In this document: positions 1-12,529 of the stretch, piece by piece
Position numbering within the stretch: the stretch's first letter is position 1
Layout of the letters: each line of letters begins with the position of its first letter
NCBI GenBank assembly: GCA_022575985.1
Contig: JAKSXM010000002.1
Span: forward strand, 18,463,001 to 18,527,000
Direction: 5' to 3'
Origin: Anagrus nilaparvatae
Taxonomy: Eukaryota; Arthropoda; Insecta; Hymenoptera; Mymaridae
Length of the DNA stretch: 64,000 nt
Notes under the pieces: model-generated
Told to the model about the DNA's origin: nothing
The model's input: the letters and a program-made list of their open reading frames with translations, nothing else
Databases searched by the model: none
Program-made: the position numbers and the translations under genes

Positions 1-643
1 CAACTCTATTCACCTTACCCCTTTTTTGTAATCTGATATTATACGCTGGTAGGTTTGCCAATCAAAAACTAGCATCAAATCATAACGCCTTTTTTTTTAA
101 AATTCAAACAATAAAATATTTTTTTAGCATTATAATTGGGTAATAAAAAATGGTTTCATTTATTTGGAAAATTTTTGACCAAAAAATTCAAAAAAAAATT
201 TTGATAATTTAATGTGCCTACATATTGAAGCAGAAACCATATTAAGTAAAAAAAACAGGACCAAACTATCACTGGTAAAAGCCTTAATTTAGGCAAAATA
301 TGGTAGGGGCTTAGTTAAGGTGAGCAAAAAGCAAAATAGCATGTAACACTAACATAGAGTGTCAATATAAAAACCCATTTCTCAGTTTTTGGAAAATAGT
401 AATTTTTTTTTTAATTTAAATAATAAAAATAGTCTAATTTTATATTTAAAAAAATATTTATTTAAATTTGATGCATTCGTATGTTAAAAAAAAGAAAAAA
501 ATATTTAAATAAAAAAGAATACACCAGAAATGATATATTTTGTGAAATATTTTTTTATCAAATACAATTCAACTTAACTACATTTATCATATCTGAAAAA
601 TTCACCTAATTTTACATTGTACATATGAAGATATTGGACCAAT
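1..643. other. AT-rich non-coding DNA
   Basis: No gene, RNA or structured repeat is recognised. The DNA is AT-rich with A and T runs and would contain the 3' UTR of the minus-strand SMYD4-like gene that ends at 644. No obvious strong polyadenylation signal lies directly after the stop codon. Confidence 0.6.
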
Positions 644-2680
644 CTAGTCTTCATGATTGTACAATTGCTTCAAAACACAATTTAAAGAATAGTCTAAACT
701 CCAATTTTCTATAGCTATGCCAGCTTCAAAAGAAGAAAGAAATGAATGAGATAAGTCAATAATTCCACAAAGATTTTCCAAAGATTTTTTGTCAGAACCA
801 AAAATAAATGTTCTTTGACCCTTAAAGTTAGAAATAATTTTTTTGTGCAAATCAGCCAGCTTTCCTTTATAACCTTTAGAACTTATCTTATTGAAATAAG
901 AATTTGTAAATTCCTAAAATTTAATAAATTTATTGATATTTTAATTGATAAAATTAAAAAAAATTATTACCTTGTTAATGATTGGCCAATTATTTTCACA
1001 AGCTTCGCAAGTACAATCAAATTGGTAAATTTGTTTCAACGGTAATTGACGTTGTATTTTACTCAGTGATGTATACAATAGTCCATAAGAATGAAGTAAC
1101 TATGATGAATATTATTGTTATTATTAATACTTAAAGAAGAAAAAAAGATTAATTTACTTTTATTTACTAACTTGTTCATTTTTTTTTATTGGTCTGCTTG
1201 CATATACGATAATTCTTGCTCCCTCAACAAAGAAATGTCCAGTGTTAGGATAACAACTATGAGTTAAAAAGCTTGATAATGGATATAAGGTCCATCCTAT
1301 TTTTTCTTCATTACCTTTATATAATTGCCTCATTGTCTGAAAAAGATTTAATTAATTTTAAGTTTAAATTAATTTATAAAATAGAAAATTTTTGCCTTTA
1401 CATGATATCCATTTATATAATAGATTTTTGTTAAGTAAACTAAAAAACGTTGACATAGAGATTCATCAAAGAAAGATGAAAATGGTTTACCAGCAAAAAA
1501 TTTGCACATTTCTATCAATCTTATTAATAAAAAATTTGCATTTTCTAACTTGTTTAACAAATCACCCTTAATATGGTTTGACAAAAAACATAAAAATTCA
1601 AATGTTTGACTCTTGTTTTGCACATCAACAGGCAATTTCAATTCTGTATAAAAAAATTATTTTATTTAATTTTATTATGTGAATATTAATTATTATTTTA
1701 AAACCATAAAAATTACCTTCTTCCTTTTCTACTGTTTTGAATTTTTTCAAGCAATCATGAATTTGACCAGTTTGTAAAAGCGAAAGAAACATTCTTATTA
1801 AGACTAATTCTCCTTTTAAAAGTCCTTGTTCAATACATTGTAATAATTCTGAACTTATAGAACATTCTAAATCATGATATATTTTTTTTGCTTCATCTTT
1901 GCATTTTTGTGAACAATATATTGCAAAAATGCAATTTTCACAAGGTATTCCATTAAAAGCCAACTTTAAACAGTGCGAACATGAACTGTATAATTCATCT
2001 ACATGAGGAAACAAACAGTAAATTTCTTTATTAAAACTTTCTTCAATTATTAAAATCTCTCCTGTTTTTATGTCACGGTTTGCTATAAATTGTCTACCAT
2101 ATTTTGGATCTAGTTCTAAAGTAATAGCGTCAGAAAGAAATGGCAAGTTTTCTGCGGATGGAATATCTAACTTATCAACTTTTATATTATCATCCTGTGG
2201 TTTCAATTCTTTATTCATATAACTATTTAATTCTTCTTCAAAATCTTTAGCTAATTCGGCTTCTTTTTTATCCATACTTTTTATCATATTGATTACTTCA
2301 CTGTAAACTTTTTGTGCATCATTTTTTTCCCTAAGCGATAACAAAGCAGCAACTTTGCGAATAAGTAATCTGATTTGATTCTGTTTCAATTTTGTGATTG
2401 GTAATGAATAATCAATGTCTATGATGCATCGATGAAATTTATTTAAACGAAATAACAAAACGGATCGATTCCTAAAAGCCACAGCAAATTCTTCAGATCC
2501 ATATGGTGCTAGAGCAGCACTTTTGTTGTAAAGACTTAATATTTTTAAATGAATTTCGTCGTTATGAATTTTGCTTTGAAAAAGTTTATTAGCTTCTTCA
2601 CGAAGTTGATTTGAAATTAAAGCATTCTTACAATTGATGTCAGGACGACTAAGGATTTCGTATTCTATTTTATTATTCAT
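644..2680 (-). CDS. SMYD4: SMYD4-like SET and MYND domain protein (5 exons)
   Basis: Putative protein-lysine methyltransferase or adaptor of the SMYD family. Exons read on the minus strand are 2680-1717, 1643-1402, 1336-1172, 1099-971 and 913-644. All introns are GT-AG and short (57-73 bp, the longest near 73), and the reading frame stays open to give 589 aa. Residues about 24-130 are TPR-like helices and about 188-216 the first SET piece (DPKYGRQFIANRDIKTGE). A canonical MYND zinc finger uses C234, C237, C247, C250, C256, C260, H269 and C273. The second SET piece carries THSCYPN at 427-433 and SYG at 461-463, followed by a post-SET C486-x-C488-xx-C491 and NWP. The usual NHSC motif of SMYD proteins is THSC here, so the AdoMet-contacting Asn is replaced by Thr and activity may be altered. 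The ATG at 2680 is preceded by a good initiator context (cacaaa). At 589 aa it is shorter than vertebrate SMYD4 but plausible for insect SMYD4-like proteins. The family assignment is firm; the exact orthology is inferred. Confidence 0.92.
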
Positions 2681-2913
2681 TTTGTGTTTTTTTTTCTATT
2701 ATCAATACAAAATTGCAAAAGCTCCAACTCCAACTAAAATTCTTACTTCTTAATCTGTTATCTGATTGGATTGTTTTTGGTTATGTATTAATTTTTTGCG
2801 CGCGCATATTACAGGGACCGGCTGATTGCATCGCAGGCATGGAGGTAAAAGTGACCGGCATATTTAAATTTAAATAATAATCTATATAATATATATACCT
2901 ATAATTTTTTTTA
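2681..2913. promoter_or_regulatory. Upstream region of the SMYD4-like gene
   Basis: This is the short stretch between the start codon and the TTAA-flanked MITE, so any core promoter of the minus-strand gene should lie here. No TATA box in a convincing position is seen. A purine/pyrimidine alternating GCGCGCGC-like patch occurs near 2798-2806. The assignment is by position only. Confidence 0.3.
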
Positions 2914-3693
2914 TTAACCCATTAAGTCCGAAGGCCTTTTTTACGTGTCGATTTGTAAACCGCTTCAAAAAATTTATTATAGACTAGAAATTATAAATAA
3001 AAAGATGGTCCCTTAAGTAAAAAGAGTTGCTTTTTAAGAATCTGAGGTCAGATTTTCAATTTAAACTTCTGGAAAGTCAGTACAGCGGGTCAAAGTTGGC
3101 CAAAATTATAAAAAAATCGTTACGTATAAGCCCTGATTATTATGTTACAAAACGCTGTAATTTTACTAAAAACCGCTACATTTTTATTTATTTAATGTTT
3201 AGAACTTATATTTTCACCACAAAAAAAAATTTAATTTTGGAAAGTGAAAATATAATTTTTTATTCGCATCCTTTGATTTTGAGGAAAATTTGTTGGAAAA
3301 AGTTAATAATGCTAAAATTAAAGATAATATACGAGTAAGTATTATATGGACTCTGGATGCGAATAAAAAATTATATTTTCACTTTCCAAAATTAAATTTT
3401 TTTCTTGGGGTGAAAATATAAGTTCTACATATTAAATAAATGAAAATGTAGCGGTTTTTAGTAAAGTTCGAGCGTTTTGTAACATAATAATCAGGTCTTT
3501 TACGTAACGTTTTTTTTTATAATTTTGGCCAACTTTGACCCGCTCTACTGACTTTCCAGAAGTCTAAATCGAAAATCTGACCCCGGATTCTTAAAAAGCA
3601 ACTCTTTTTACTTAAGGGGCCATAATTTTATTTATAATTTCTAGCGGTTTACAAATCGACACGTAAAAAAGGCCTTCGGACTTAATGGGTTAA
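2914..3693. mobile_element. TTAA-flanked foldback MITE, piggyBac-like
   Basis: A 772-bp palindrome (2918-3689) starts CCCATTAAGTCCGAAGG and ends in the exact reverse complement. It is bounded on both sides by TTAA (2914-2917 and 3690-3693). The two arms match almost throughout, so the element is a near-complete foldback around about 3340. TTAA target duplication plus a CCC terminus is the signature of piggyBac-type elements; assignment to that superfamily is inference. The small open frame at 3027-3338 lies inside the arms and is not considered a gene. Confidence 0.88.
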
Positions 3694-6580
3694 CAAGAGT
3701 ATTGAGTTTGAAACTCTTTTTTTTTTAATGGCATGGCTATCACATGCGTTAAAAAGCCGTTTTTCTAGGCTTTTATTTTTATCTCTTTTCTTAAAAAACT
3801 ATGTAGCAGTAGGTATAAGCTGGTATAAGCCATAGGAAAAATATTCTGTGAAATTTTCTCTGATGTTCATTATTTCCTCTTTTAATAAAAAATATAAAAA
3901 AATACCAAATAAAAAAAATATATTTATATTCTTTATCGTATAATTTAATCTTTTTTATATAATCTCTATATGTAGCTAAATTGGGCATATTTAACGTCGC
4001 TCTGGCCTTGAATCCCAAGACGTTGAGTGATTAAAAAAAATAATACACAATTTAACTATTTAAATGATACAAATAATACTTTATAAATTCAAAAAATTAC
4101 GACTCAAGATCAGATACCTGCTAAGAAGAAAAGTATTTTTTTTCGAAATCATAGAAATGGCTAAAAATGTAATTATTTAAAAATGTCTACTTATATCGAT
4201 TCCAAGTCGTTTTTAGCGATCTTTTGGTTTACTTGTTATCACAAAATTTTCTTTTTGAAGTGGATGCATTGGCTTGTTATTTATTTAAAAACTACTTGAA
4301 ATTTCCATAACCAGGTGAAATTAGGTGCCATTTTCTAATAAAATACGAATTCCAAAATTAAAGCTCAGGAAGTAATCACAAATTTTACATCGAGCACATA
4401 AAAAGATTCTCGATTAAATGACAATCTTATTTTTTTTTGTAAATGGCAACTTATTTTACCAAGCAATTAAAAATCATAGGCTGCTTTGCTTGAAATTTTT
4501 TTGTTGCTTGAATTTTCAAGCAAATCAGCCTGACCGTGTACGTATAGTATGTTATTGAAAATTCTGTCTTCTAAAGCAACATTAAAAAATTTTAGGGGTC
4601 AAATGGAACATTTTTTTAGTTTATGAATTTTGGTTTCTCAAAGAATATATATTTTATCTGGTCTTAAAAATTAGCGTAAAATTTGGAATCAATTAGGGTC
4701 TTTTCATAGCAAAGGCTAAAAATTTAGTACAAATAATTAATATAAACTTATAAATTGCTTTTGATTCAACTCTATATTTTATCAACAAATCCTACAAAAA
4801 ATTCGAACTACTCCAATTTATTTCTATTCTAAATCCCAATATTTACTTTTAATTTTTACAAAATCCAAGTAAACACAATATTTTAAGAAAAAGGATTTTA
4901 TAAAAAAATATCTTTTATCCAAATATTCAAGTAGCACACACGCATACCCAAAAAATAAAGAAAACAACAATCTAAGATATTACATTTAAAAAAATTTATA
5001 TATTTATATAAATTTGCTGATAATGTTTTGTTATATCTCAATCTTAAGGCATAAAATAGTTTCTTTATCATAGAATACAAAACAAAAACTTTCATTTTCC
5101 TTATTTTTTTTCCTCATTTTTTTCAGAATAAGAAACAATCTCGTAAAATAAGCGTCATATCCCTTTCAACAAAAATATAAAGAAAAGACAGGAATAAAAA
5201 AAAGATATACAATTTTTGCAAAAAAGTTTATTCAGTAGCGCATAATGTAAGTATTTTTATGTATTTTTGTTTATACCACTCAGTTTTAGTAAGATAAAAA
5301 AAAAATTCAGCTTTATACATGGCTAATCCAGCCTCTATATCGGTAATTTAGCAAATAGTGTAGCAGTAGAGAGAATATTTGGAATATATTTTTTTATTCC
5401 TTTTTATCCCTTCGTTTTTGGTTATATCTAAAGGGGGTTTTTATATATTTTTTTACTATATAACTAGAAAACCTCTAAGGGGGTGGACACACGAGGACTT
5501 TTTTTCCCTGATCTGTAAGCTGTATATTATTCACCCTTCGTACAAAAATTCAACCCCCTTTTTTTTTCTTATTTTATTTTATTTTTTGTTCTATTTGGAC
5601 TTTTCTCATTGGTTATATGACTTAAATAAAAATTGGACGCCATTTTTAGGTTATTTTTCCTTAGAGTATTATATTATTATAATATTATTATTATTATTGT
5701 TGTTATTATTCTGATATATTTTTGTTTTTATGTAATAATATTGCCATAATTCTTAACACTTTACTAATGAATGAGATTAAGTGTTATATTAGCAACAGCT
5801 TAATATTTTCTTTCGAGAGGTAGAAATATTGCTAATAAACCTAAAATAAAAGTAAATTATCCTTTTATATTATGAAGAATTTTTCCTTTCACAATTAATG
5901 GACTCGGAGTGATAAATTTTTTTTTTTTTTAATTTTATATCTAAAAAAATATTTTGTATTTAGAAAAGGCCAATAATGAGGACCTCTTAAGGTTGGAATA
6001 TATAGTCATTTTTTATCGCAAAAAATATTAATTATCGCTTTTTTTATAAATAGTATCTTGATGTACCTACCGACAAGTGTCGATACAAGGGGTGGTCCAA
6101 AAGGGTCACTTGACTCCATATCGTCAGTTATTTTTTAAACAACTCCAGTTTGAACCCCAATAACATTTTAAAACACCTTTCTTTTAACAAATTTTTTAAA
6201 GATTGAGCAAATTGACCAACCAAAAAATTTCCTGTATTCGGCTTTAATCGATGATAGGTAAATGAAATTATACCACTCATTTCATTTGCGAGAGTACTTT
6301 TTATAGAAAATTTTATTAAGATCTATAATCTTTCAGTTTTTTAATATGAAAAATTTGTAATAAAATTATTCTCGCAATTGAAATGAGATTCAAAACCTAT
6401 ATAAGTTTGTTAGTATAAGACTAATTATTAACCTATTTTTGCTTTCAAATATCCTATATCACGATTATCATATATCACGATTTTTATGATTTTTTTTCCC
6501 ACGTGGGATTTTTCACCAACACTGTCAAATCCAACTAATGTGGTCATGCTCATTTGAGTAATCCGCATTACACCTCCACA
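3694..6580. other. Gene-free AT-rich stretch
   Basis: No gene is recognised. Open frames such as 5379-5714 are T-rich low-complexity sequence encoding runs of Phe, Ile and Leu. A TTA/ATT microsatellite lies at about 5668-5710. A short CCCACGTGGG palindrome is at about 6498. Confidence 0.6.
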
Positions 6581-6589
6581 TCAAGTAAA

Positions 6590-7150
6590 TGTCGTTTCAA
6601 TTTGAAGAGGAACAATGCGTTCGTATACAAAGCATGCTTCGCATACAAATGCTCGCATCGTGCCCTTCGGTGGTTGTTCCTCACAAAAAGGAGTGAGAAG
6701 GGACTCTTTTCTTCCTATAAAAAACGCAAATGACACAGTTATCACTACCAACTCCCGTAGTCCAAAGAAAATAGTTTCACTTCTCAATGACGCACTGAGC
6801 GTAATTAAAGACTGGTGCGCCAAATGACTAATTGAAATCAACCCAAATAAATTCGAATCAATTCTATTCCATAGAAAAAGATTAAAAATGGAGAAAATAA
6901 CCCCTCCGGATTTTGACGGCATATCTATTTGGGTGCAATTCTGGATCAAAAGCTTACATTTACTAAGTATATCACCCAAGCTCGTAATAAAGCAATAGGT
7001 GCCATAAAAACGCTCTCGCACTTAATTTCAAAATAAGTAGGCATTACGAATGGCCTGATTATGTATAAAATGATAATCAGACTCATTGTGATGTATGCCT
7101 CTACAATTTGGGGTGGTACCTTCGAGTCTATAGTATTCAGAAATTTGAAA
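6590..7150 (+). mobile_element. Decayed Jockey/R1-type non-LTR reverse transcriptase fragment
   Basis: Plus-strand translation shows the C-terminal part of a reverse transcriptase domain. A block ending in LNDALSVIKDWCAK at about 6785-6827 is preceded by NANDTVITTNS, a damaged form of the catalytic FADD/YADD motif. After an in-frame stop the same frame continues as LIEINPNKFESILF. A shifted frame then reads LGAILDQKLTFTKYITQARN (about 6930-6990) and a later block ends in MYASTIWGG. Stops and frameshifts show it is dead. Similar but fainter sequence runs on to about 7440. The motif order and spacing fit Jockey-clade elements; the exact clade is not certain. Minus-strand open frames here are shadows. 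Confidence 0.75.
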
Positions 7151-10100
7151 TAATAATTTAAAATGATATAAGAAAAATTACTAATGAGCTCATATTCACC
7201 CCTATGGATAAGGTTCAAAGAATTTGGTCTCTTGAAACCTCTGACTATCAACTTATTAAATAATCTGGTGACTAATAATACGGACCAATAAATAAATTTC
7301 GCAGATCTAAATACTTTCTGAACGACGGTTTTCAAAGAAACACAGGACATGAAATACAAACGAGAACTAACTCAACGCTTTAACGTTTTCCAGAGTTTAA
7401 GGTTTACTAACACCTTATCCAGTTTTTACTGTGTGAGTATCTTTTCCATCAATTCTTTTTCTTTTTCTCTACTTTTCTACAAATCTTTCCTTAAGCATAA
7501 CGCAATGATTTAATTAACAAAACAAATAACTCAAGTTATTTACTAAAAGTTATTTTCATGGCTAAAAATCGTACTGTCTACATATTCTAATGAGTGCAAA
7601 AATGTGCAAAAATGTGCAAATCAATTTCCTTTTTTTATGGGGAGGACATGCAGGCCGATTATTCTCTCTTAAGAAGTCCTTATGTGGCTGGGACCGAGGT
7701 TGGGACCTAGGTTCTCACTGGTCGGGGTGTTGCGGAGGAGGCCCACCACCCCTCTTTTTTCTTCTTATTATTATTATATTGATATTAAAATAATTATATT
7801 GATATCTATCTACTGTCAGAGATTAGGTTTACATACAATTTAAAAAAAACTTGTGAGAAAAATTTTAATGAATAATATTTATTTTCATTGTATATCTCTG
7901 CTAAGGTTGATTCCAGGGTAGCACGAGCGAAACATCTTTTTTAGGAATCAGCGACCCAAAAAACCCTTAATAGACCTCTTCTCATCTTGGTTTCCAAAAA
8001 CAACTGTAAAACCATGATTTGACTGAAGTATTATAATTTTAAAAGATTGCAAATGACTTAAAAAAAGTGAATAAGAATAGAAACATATCGTGATACTAAT
8101 TTTGTTTTAATTTTCTGCGAATTAATTGCGCTCTTGTTGCAAAGTTATAGAAAAATATTGTCAATTTTTTTAACGAATAACCATTCTTAACTGTATCTTA
8201 CTATATTTTTATAGAAGAAAATTTACTTTGGTATGCGAGTCATGCTCTTTTTTTTGTTAGTCATATAGTTTTATTGTACCTAATTTCTATTCATATGTAA
8301 CAATCTTCAAATATTGCTTTTGCCAATCTTTTTTGAGAATCCCTCATTTAATTAACACAAAAAATAAATAAATAAATCATGGATTATATTTATTTATCTA
8401 AAATTCTTTTATTTTTCTATAAAAAACTCTATGAATTAAACTAATTAAATAAAATCGTCAACAGAATCTCGAAAAACACAATATCTTAATTAGGCAATAA
8501 GCATAAATTATCTGTAAATTACAAAAAATGTCTGAAACTATATAATTTACATTGTAGATTGAATAAGTTTTATTGATTAGACGATTATTCGGTCGTTAAT
8601 AATCTTGTTTATTACAAGGAATTCAATAAATATGAATATTATATTACAGATATAATAATATTTTCCACCCTGTCTTTATTCACATACTCGTCCCTTATAA
8701 ATATGCGAAATAATACATAGAATTAAAGTATATTTTTAATGAATGAATATTTTGACATGAATTTAATAGACACAAAAGATTTAATGTGGTCGAGATTAAG
8801 AATTATTTTAAGTTTTTGGGGCTTTTAATTATGAAGTAATTGAGATGATTATACTGCATTTTAATTTTTTGTGTATATTAAAATGAGAAAATGAATATTT
8901 GTATGATAAAGCTGCAGAAAATTTGATAAATTTTCTGCGAGAGATTTTAGACATTTACTTAGAATACATGGGATTATGTATGGAGTCAATATTATGATCC
9001 ATGTATAACATTTTTTTAAAGGTATTTTTTAGAAGAAAAAAAGGTTTTGGTAAATTTTTACGTTCAGGTTACTAAAAATTTTAATTTTTCTATCGACTTT
9101 TGACCAATTTGAAAATTCCTAGCATAAAAAAAAGTAATAGAATAGAAAAATATTTTTTGGAATTTAAGTTTTTTTTGGGGTAGATTTTAGACTAAATTTC
9201 TGGAACCAGCTTTTTCAGTCACAGAATAAAAATGTTGACTTAATTTCCTGGGGGAATTTAATCAAAGTATATTCATGCAAATTTTAGATTTTTCGAAAAC
9301 TCTGCATTGAAGAAATAATAATTGTATTATTTTGATTATCTCAACGGAGATTACACCTCACGTTACATCTTAAGGTGTAAAAATCCATTTTAACAATTTT
9401 GGACAACTTTCGAGTACTTTTATGCAATAGTATGAAGTCTAGAGCCTGGGTTGTTAAAATTTAAAAAAAATGTTAAAAAATGGTATAAAATGGTCTATAG
9501 TGATAAAAGAGATAATTTTTCGAAAAAATTCTATTAACAATTTAGAATAAATCATAAATTGAAAAAAAAAATATAGTTGAAAAATATATTATTTTTATTG
9601 GCCTAAAAAGAATAAACTTTACTCATAATAAAACTCGTTCAACTGATTTTCACCCTTCTAATAAATAAAAATCAGTTTCTAAAAATACAAAAATTATAAA
9701 ACACTTTTTATTATTTCCTCATATTGAATTCTCTTACAAAAGTGATGAAAAGACCAGAAAAAAAAATAGCCTATTATTTTTTATTTATTGATTTTTTTTT
9801 GTCTTCTTTTCTTAAATATGTTTTACAAGATAAATGGTCGATAGCAAACACACGAACAAAAAAATAAAACTTAATATCTTTAGTTACTGACCTCTAAAAA
9901 TATAATTTTTTTTTCTTTTTTTCGAAATTGATATTTTTTTTACTTATTGTCAAAATTTGATCTTCTTTTTTTTTTCTTATTATTTTTCTCCCTTAAAATC
10001 GATAGTATTTTTATGTATTTTATTTTACTTTCTCTTAATTTTTTTTTACCCTATGGTCAAGTCTCATAACATTGCCTATACTACAATGTTTGTCTTTTAT

Positions 10101-12050
10101 ATATCGACTTTTTTTTTATTAGGGTACTCTCTTTTTTTATGTTTATTTGTTATTAAAAAAAATGGAGAAAAAAATGCATTTTTATGTTAGAGCGTTAATT
10201 ATTTTTCTTGAAATAAAAGTTTTATTTGTTTTTTTTTTTCGAGTTTGTAATCTCGTTTTTTATAAAAAAAAGTAAATATTTCACCTAGAAATTATCTTCC
10301 ACGAAAATCAAAAAAAAATTAAAAAAAAATTTTTTTTTTGAGTTCACTTGAAATTTAAATACAAATACTATTATTTTATGGTTTTTTAATTTACTAGGTT
10401 AGGAAATGCTTTTTTTTATTCAGTTAAAAAAATTACCTAAAAAATTTTTAATACTCTGAAAAAAAAAATGTTTTAATTTTTTTTTTTAATTTTTTTTTGA
10501 TTTCACTTGAAATTCAAAAATAATATTATTTAATGGTTTTTTGGATTTATTAGGTTAGGAAATATACTATTTTTTTGTAACTTTTTAATTGTTTTTGAAA
10601 GTATGCAGTTAAAAAAATCTGAAAAAAATTTTACTCTTGAATTAGAAAAAATTATTTACTTTTTTTTGAATATTTTTTGTGATTTCACTTGAAATTTAGA
10701 TAAAAATATTATTATTTTATGGTTTTTTAATTTATTACAATTTTTTTTGCTTTTAGGAAATAGAGATTATTTGGAGAAATAAGACTAAAAAATGTTTACA
10801 CTAAAAAAAAAAACAATTAAAAAAAAATATTTTTTTATAATTTCAATTGAAATTTCGGTTTTTAAGATTAAATAATTTTTTTATGCAAGTCTAAGAAATT
10901 TTTTTTTCTGAATTATTCCATTAAAGTAATAACAAATTTTTACTGTAAATTGAAAATTAGGTCAATGCTTATTGTTACTTATTCTATTTCTTCTTTATTT
11001 TGATTATTATTATTATTATTAAGTTTCCTTTGAAATTATTCCCCAATAACGACAATCCAAGCAATTTTCTTTTACTTTCGGATTTTCAACTATATTACAA
11101 AACAAAATCAATTTTTCTTGTCAGCGACCAACGCTAACTTCTGTAAAATATATTTTAAAAAAATAGTTAATTTGCAAATGTTTAGTAAAATTTTTAATAA
11201 ATTTGCAAATTGTCAATAAAAATGAAAATTTTCTTATGAATATTCATATTAAAATGAATATTTTTCAAGGATGACAATGTCGTGTCTTTTTGTCTGTTTT
11301 ATTCTTCAGTTTTGCAAGAGACCAAGAGTAGTTGTTATCAATAGAGATTTACTAGAAATTAATATTAAAAAATCACTCTTACAAAATTTAAGGGTATTAA
11401 ATAAAATTCGTACTAGCAAACTGCGTTTCTCGAAATCAGCGGCCTGTATAAAACCCTTAGTAAATTTTTTCTTATCTTGATTGCCAAAGACCCCCCCCCC
11501 TCCTTCCTCCGTGATTTGACTCCTAATTATACATTTATGCAGTTTTTAATTTTTTAATAAGGCCTTTAAAAAATAAACGAATATTATAATACGTAGCTCC
11601 TTGTTTCAGTAAATAACTGATAATAAAAAAGTTATTTTTATTTCTGTTTTGTTTTTAAAAGTAATAATTATGCCGCAGTAAAAGAAGCCTTAAAATTTTA
11701 TTTTAAGCCTTTTTATCAATGGAAACCTTAAAAAAAATACTTAAAAAAATTATCGATGAAAAAAATTGGTAATAAAAGATGATCAAATAATAAATCAAAA
11801 AATGAATCTTTTATATGATTTGCGATTTCATTCACCTCAGTTTTCCGTTCCAAAAGTCTGCTAATAACATTTTAAAATTTTAATTAATATTTTTAAAAAA
11901 ATGAAAATTCTGTATCATTTTTATAATAGACAAAATAAAATATAATTTAACTTAAAGAAAAAACTTAAAGAATTAACTTAAAGAAAATAGAAAATATTTG
12001 CTCACCTAAAAAAATCTAAACTTATATTGCAGATTACTAAAGATTAACTA
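7151..12050. other. Gene-free AT-rich stretch with repeat debris
   Basis: No gene is recognised. About 7590-7760 is relatively G-rich but not coding in a convincing way. 7940-8040 is a fragment of the GGGTCGCTGA repeat family, ending in a degenerate inverted terminus (ttgactgaagta). About 11430-11520 is another fragment of the same family. The long open frame at 9957-10190 is a poly-Phe/Tyr artefact of T-rich DNA. Confidence 0.6.
10330..10880. repeat. Diverged tandem repeat, about 157-182-bp unit, 4 copies
   Basis: The phrase 'gattTCACTTGAAATTtaaa', followed by a variant of TTATTTTATGGTTTTTTAAT and then a TTAGGTTAGGAAAT-like end, recurs at about 10340, 10499, 10681 and 10838. Spacings are about 159, 182 and 157 bp. 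Copies differ by substitutions and by the length of A and T runs. No coding potential is seen. Confidence 0.7.
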
Positions 12051-12529
12051 CACTGTAAAAAGTAACTTTCTTATATTAACAAAAAAATTAGAACATTTTT
12101 GAAAAGTTAGTAAATTTTCAAAAAAATTTGTAAATATTCGAAAAAAATCGTATATTTACTAAATTTAGTATATTATCACAGTATACATATTTTACATATT
12201 TTAAAATATATATACTGTGATATTATCTAAAAATTCGAGAATTCTCGATTTTTTTTTTGTGAATTTGTAAGAAAAATTGATAATTTACAATTCTTTTTCG
12301 AAAATTTTCAAACAATAGTTGTAAATATTCGAAAAATAGTTGTGACTTTACAAATTTTTTCGTAAAATCACAAAAAAAAAATCGAGAATTCTCGAATTTT
12401 TTGTTAATATACTAAATTTAGTAAATTTACGATTTTTATTGAATATTTACAAAATTTTTTGAAAATTCACTAATTTTTCGAAAAAATTCTATTTTTTTTG
12501 TAAATCTAAGAAAGTTACTTTTTACAGTG
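12051..12529. mobile_element. 479-bp MITE-like inverted-repeat element
   Basis: The left terminus CACTGTAAAAAGTAACTTTC is the exact reverse complement of the right terminus ending at 12529. The interior is a nest of further palindromes, including two copies of a TCGAGAATTCTCGA core (about 12232 and 12376) flanked by opposite homopolymer runs, and a TACTGTGATA/TATCACAGTA pair. No target duplication is clear. Confidence 0.75.

Noticed and set aside
644..850. Separate small gene at the end of the SMYD4 locus
   Set aside because: It is the last exon: the frame is continuous upstream to a splice acceptor at 914-916 and joins the preceding exon in phase.
5379..5714. 111-aa open frame, rich in Phe, Ile, Leu
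   Set aside because: It is encoded by T-rich low-complexity DNA ending in a TTA microsatellite. It has no domain, and similar frames arise wherever T runs occur.
6581..7359. Two long minus-strand open frames
   Set aside because: They are antisense to a decayed reverse transcriptase read on the plus strand and have no domain of their own.
9957..10190. 77-aa hydrophobic open frame
   Set aside because: Poly-Phe/Tyr from T-rich sequence, with no family resemblance.
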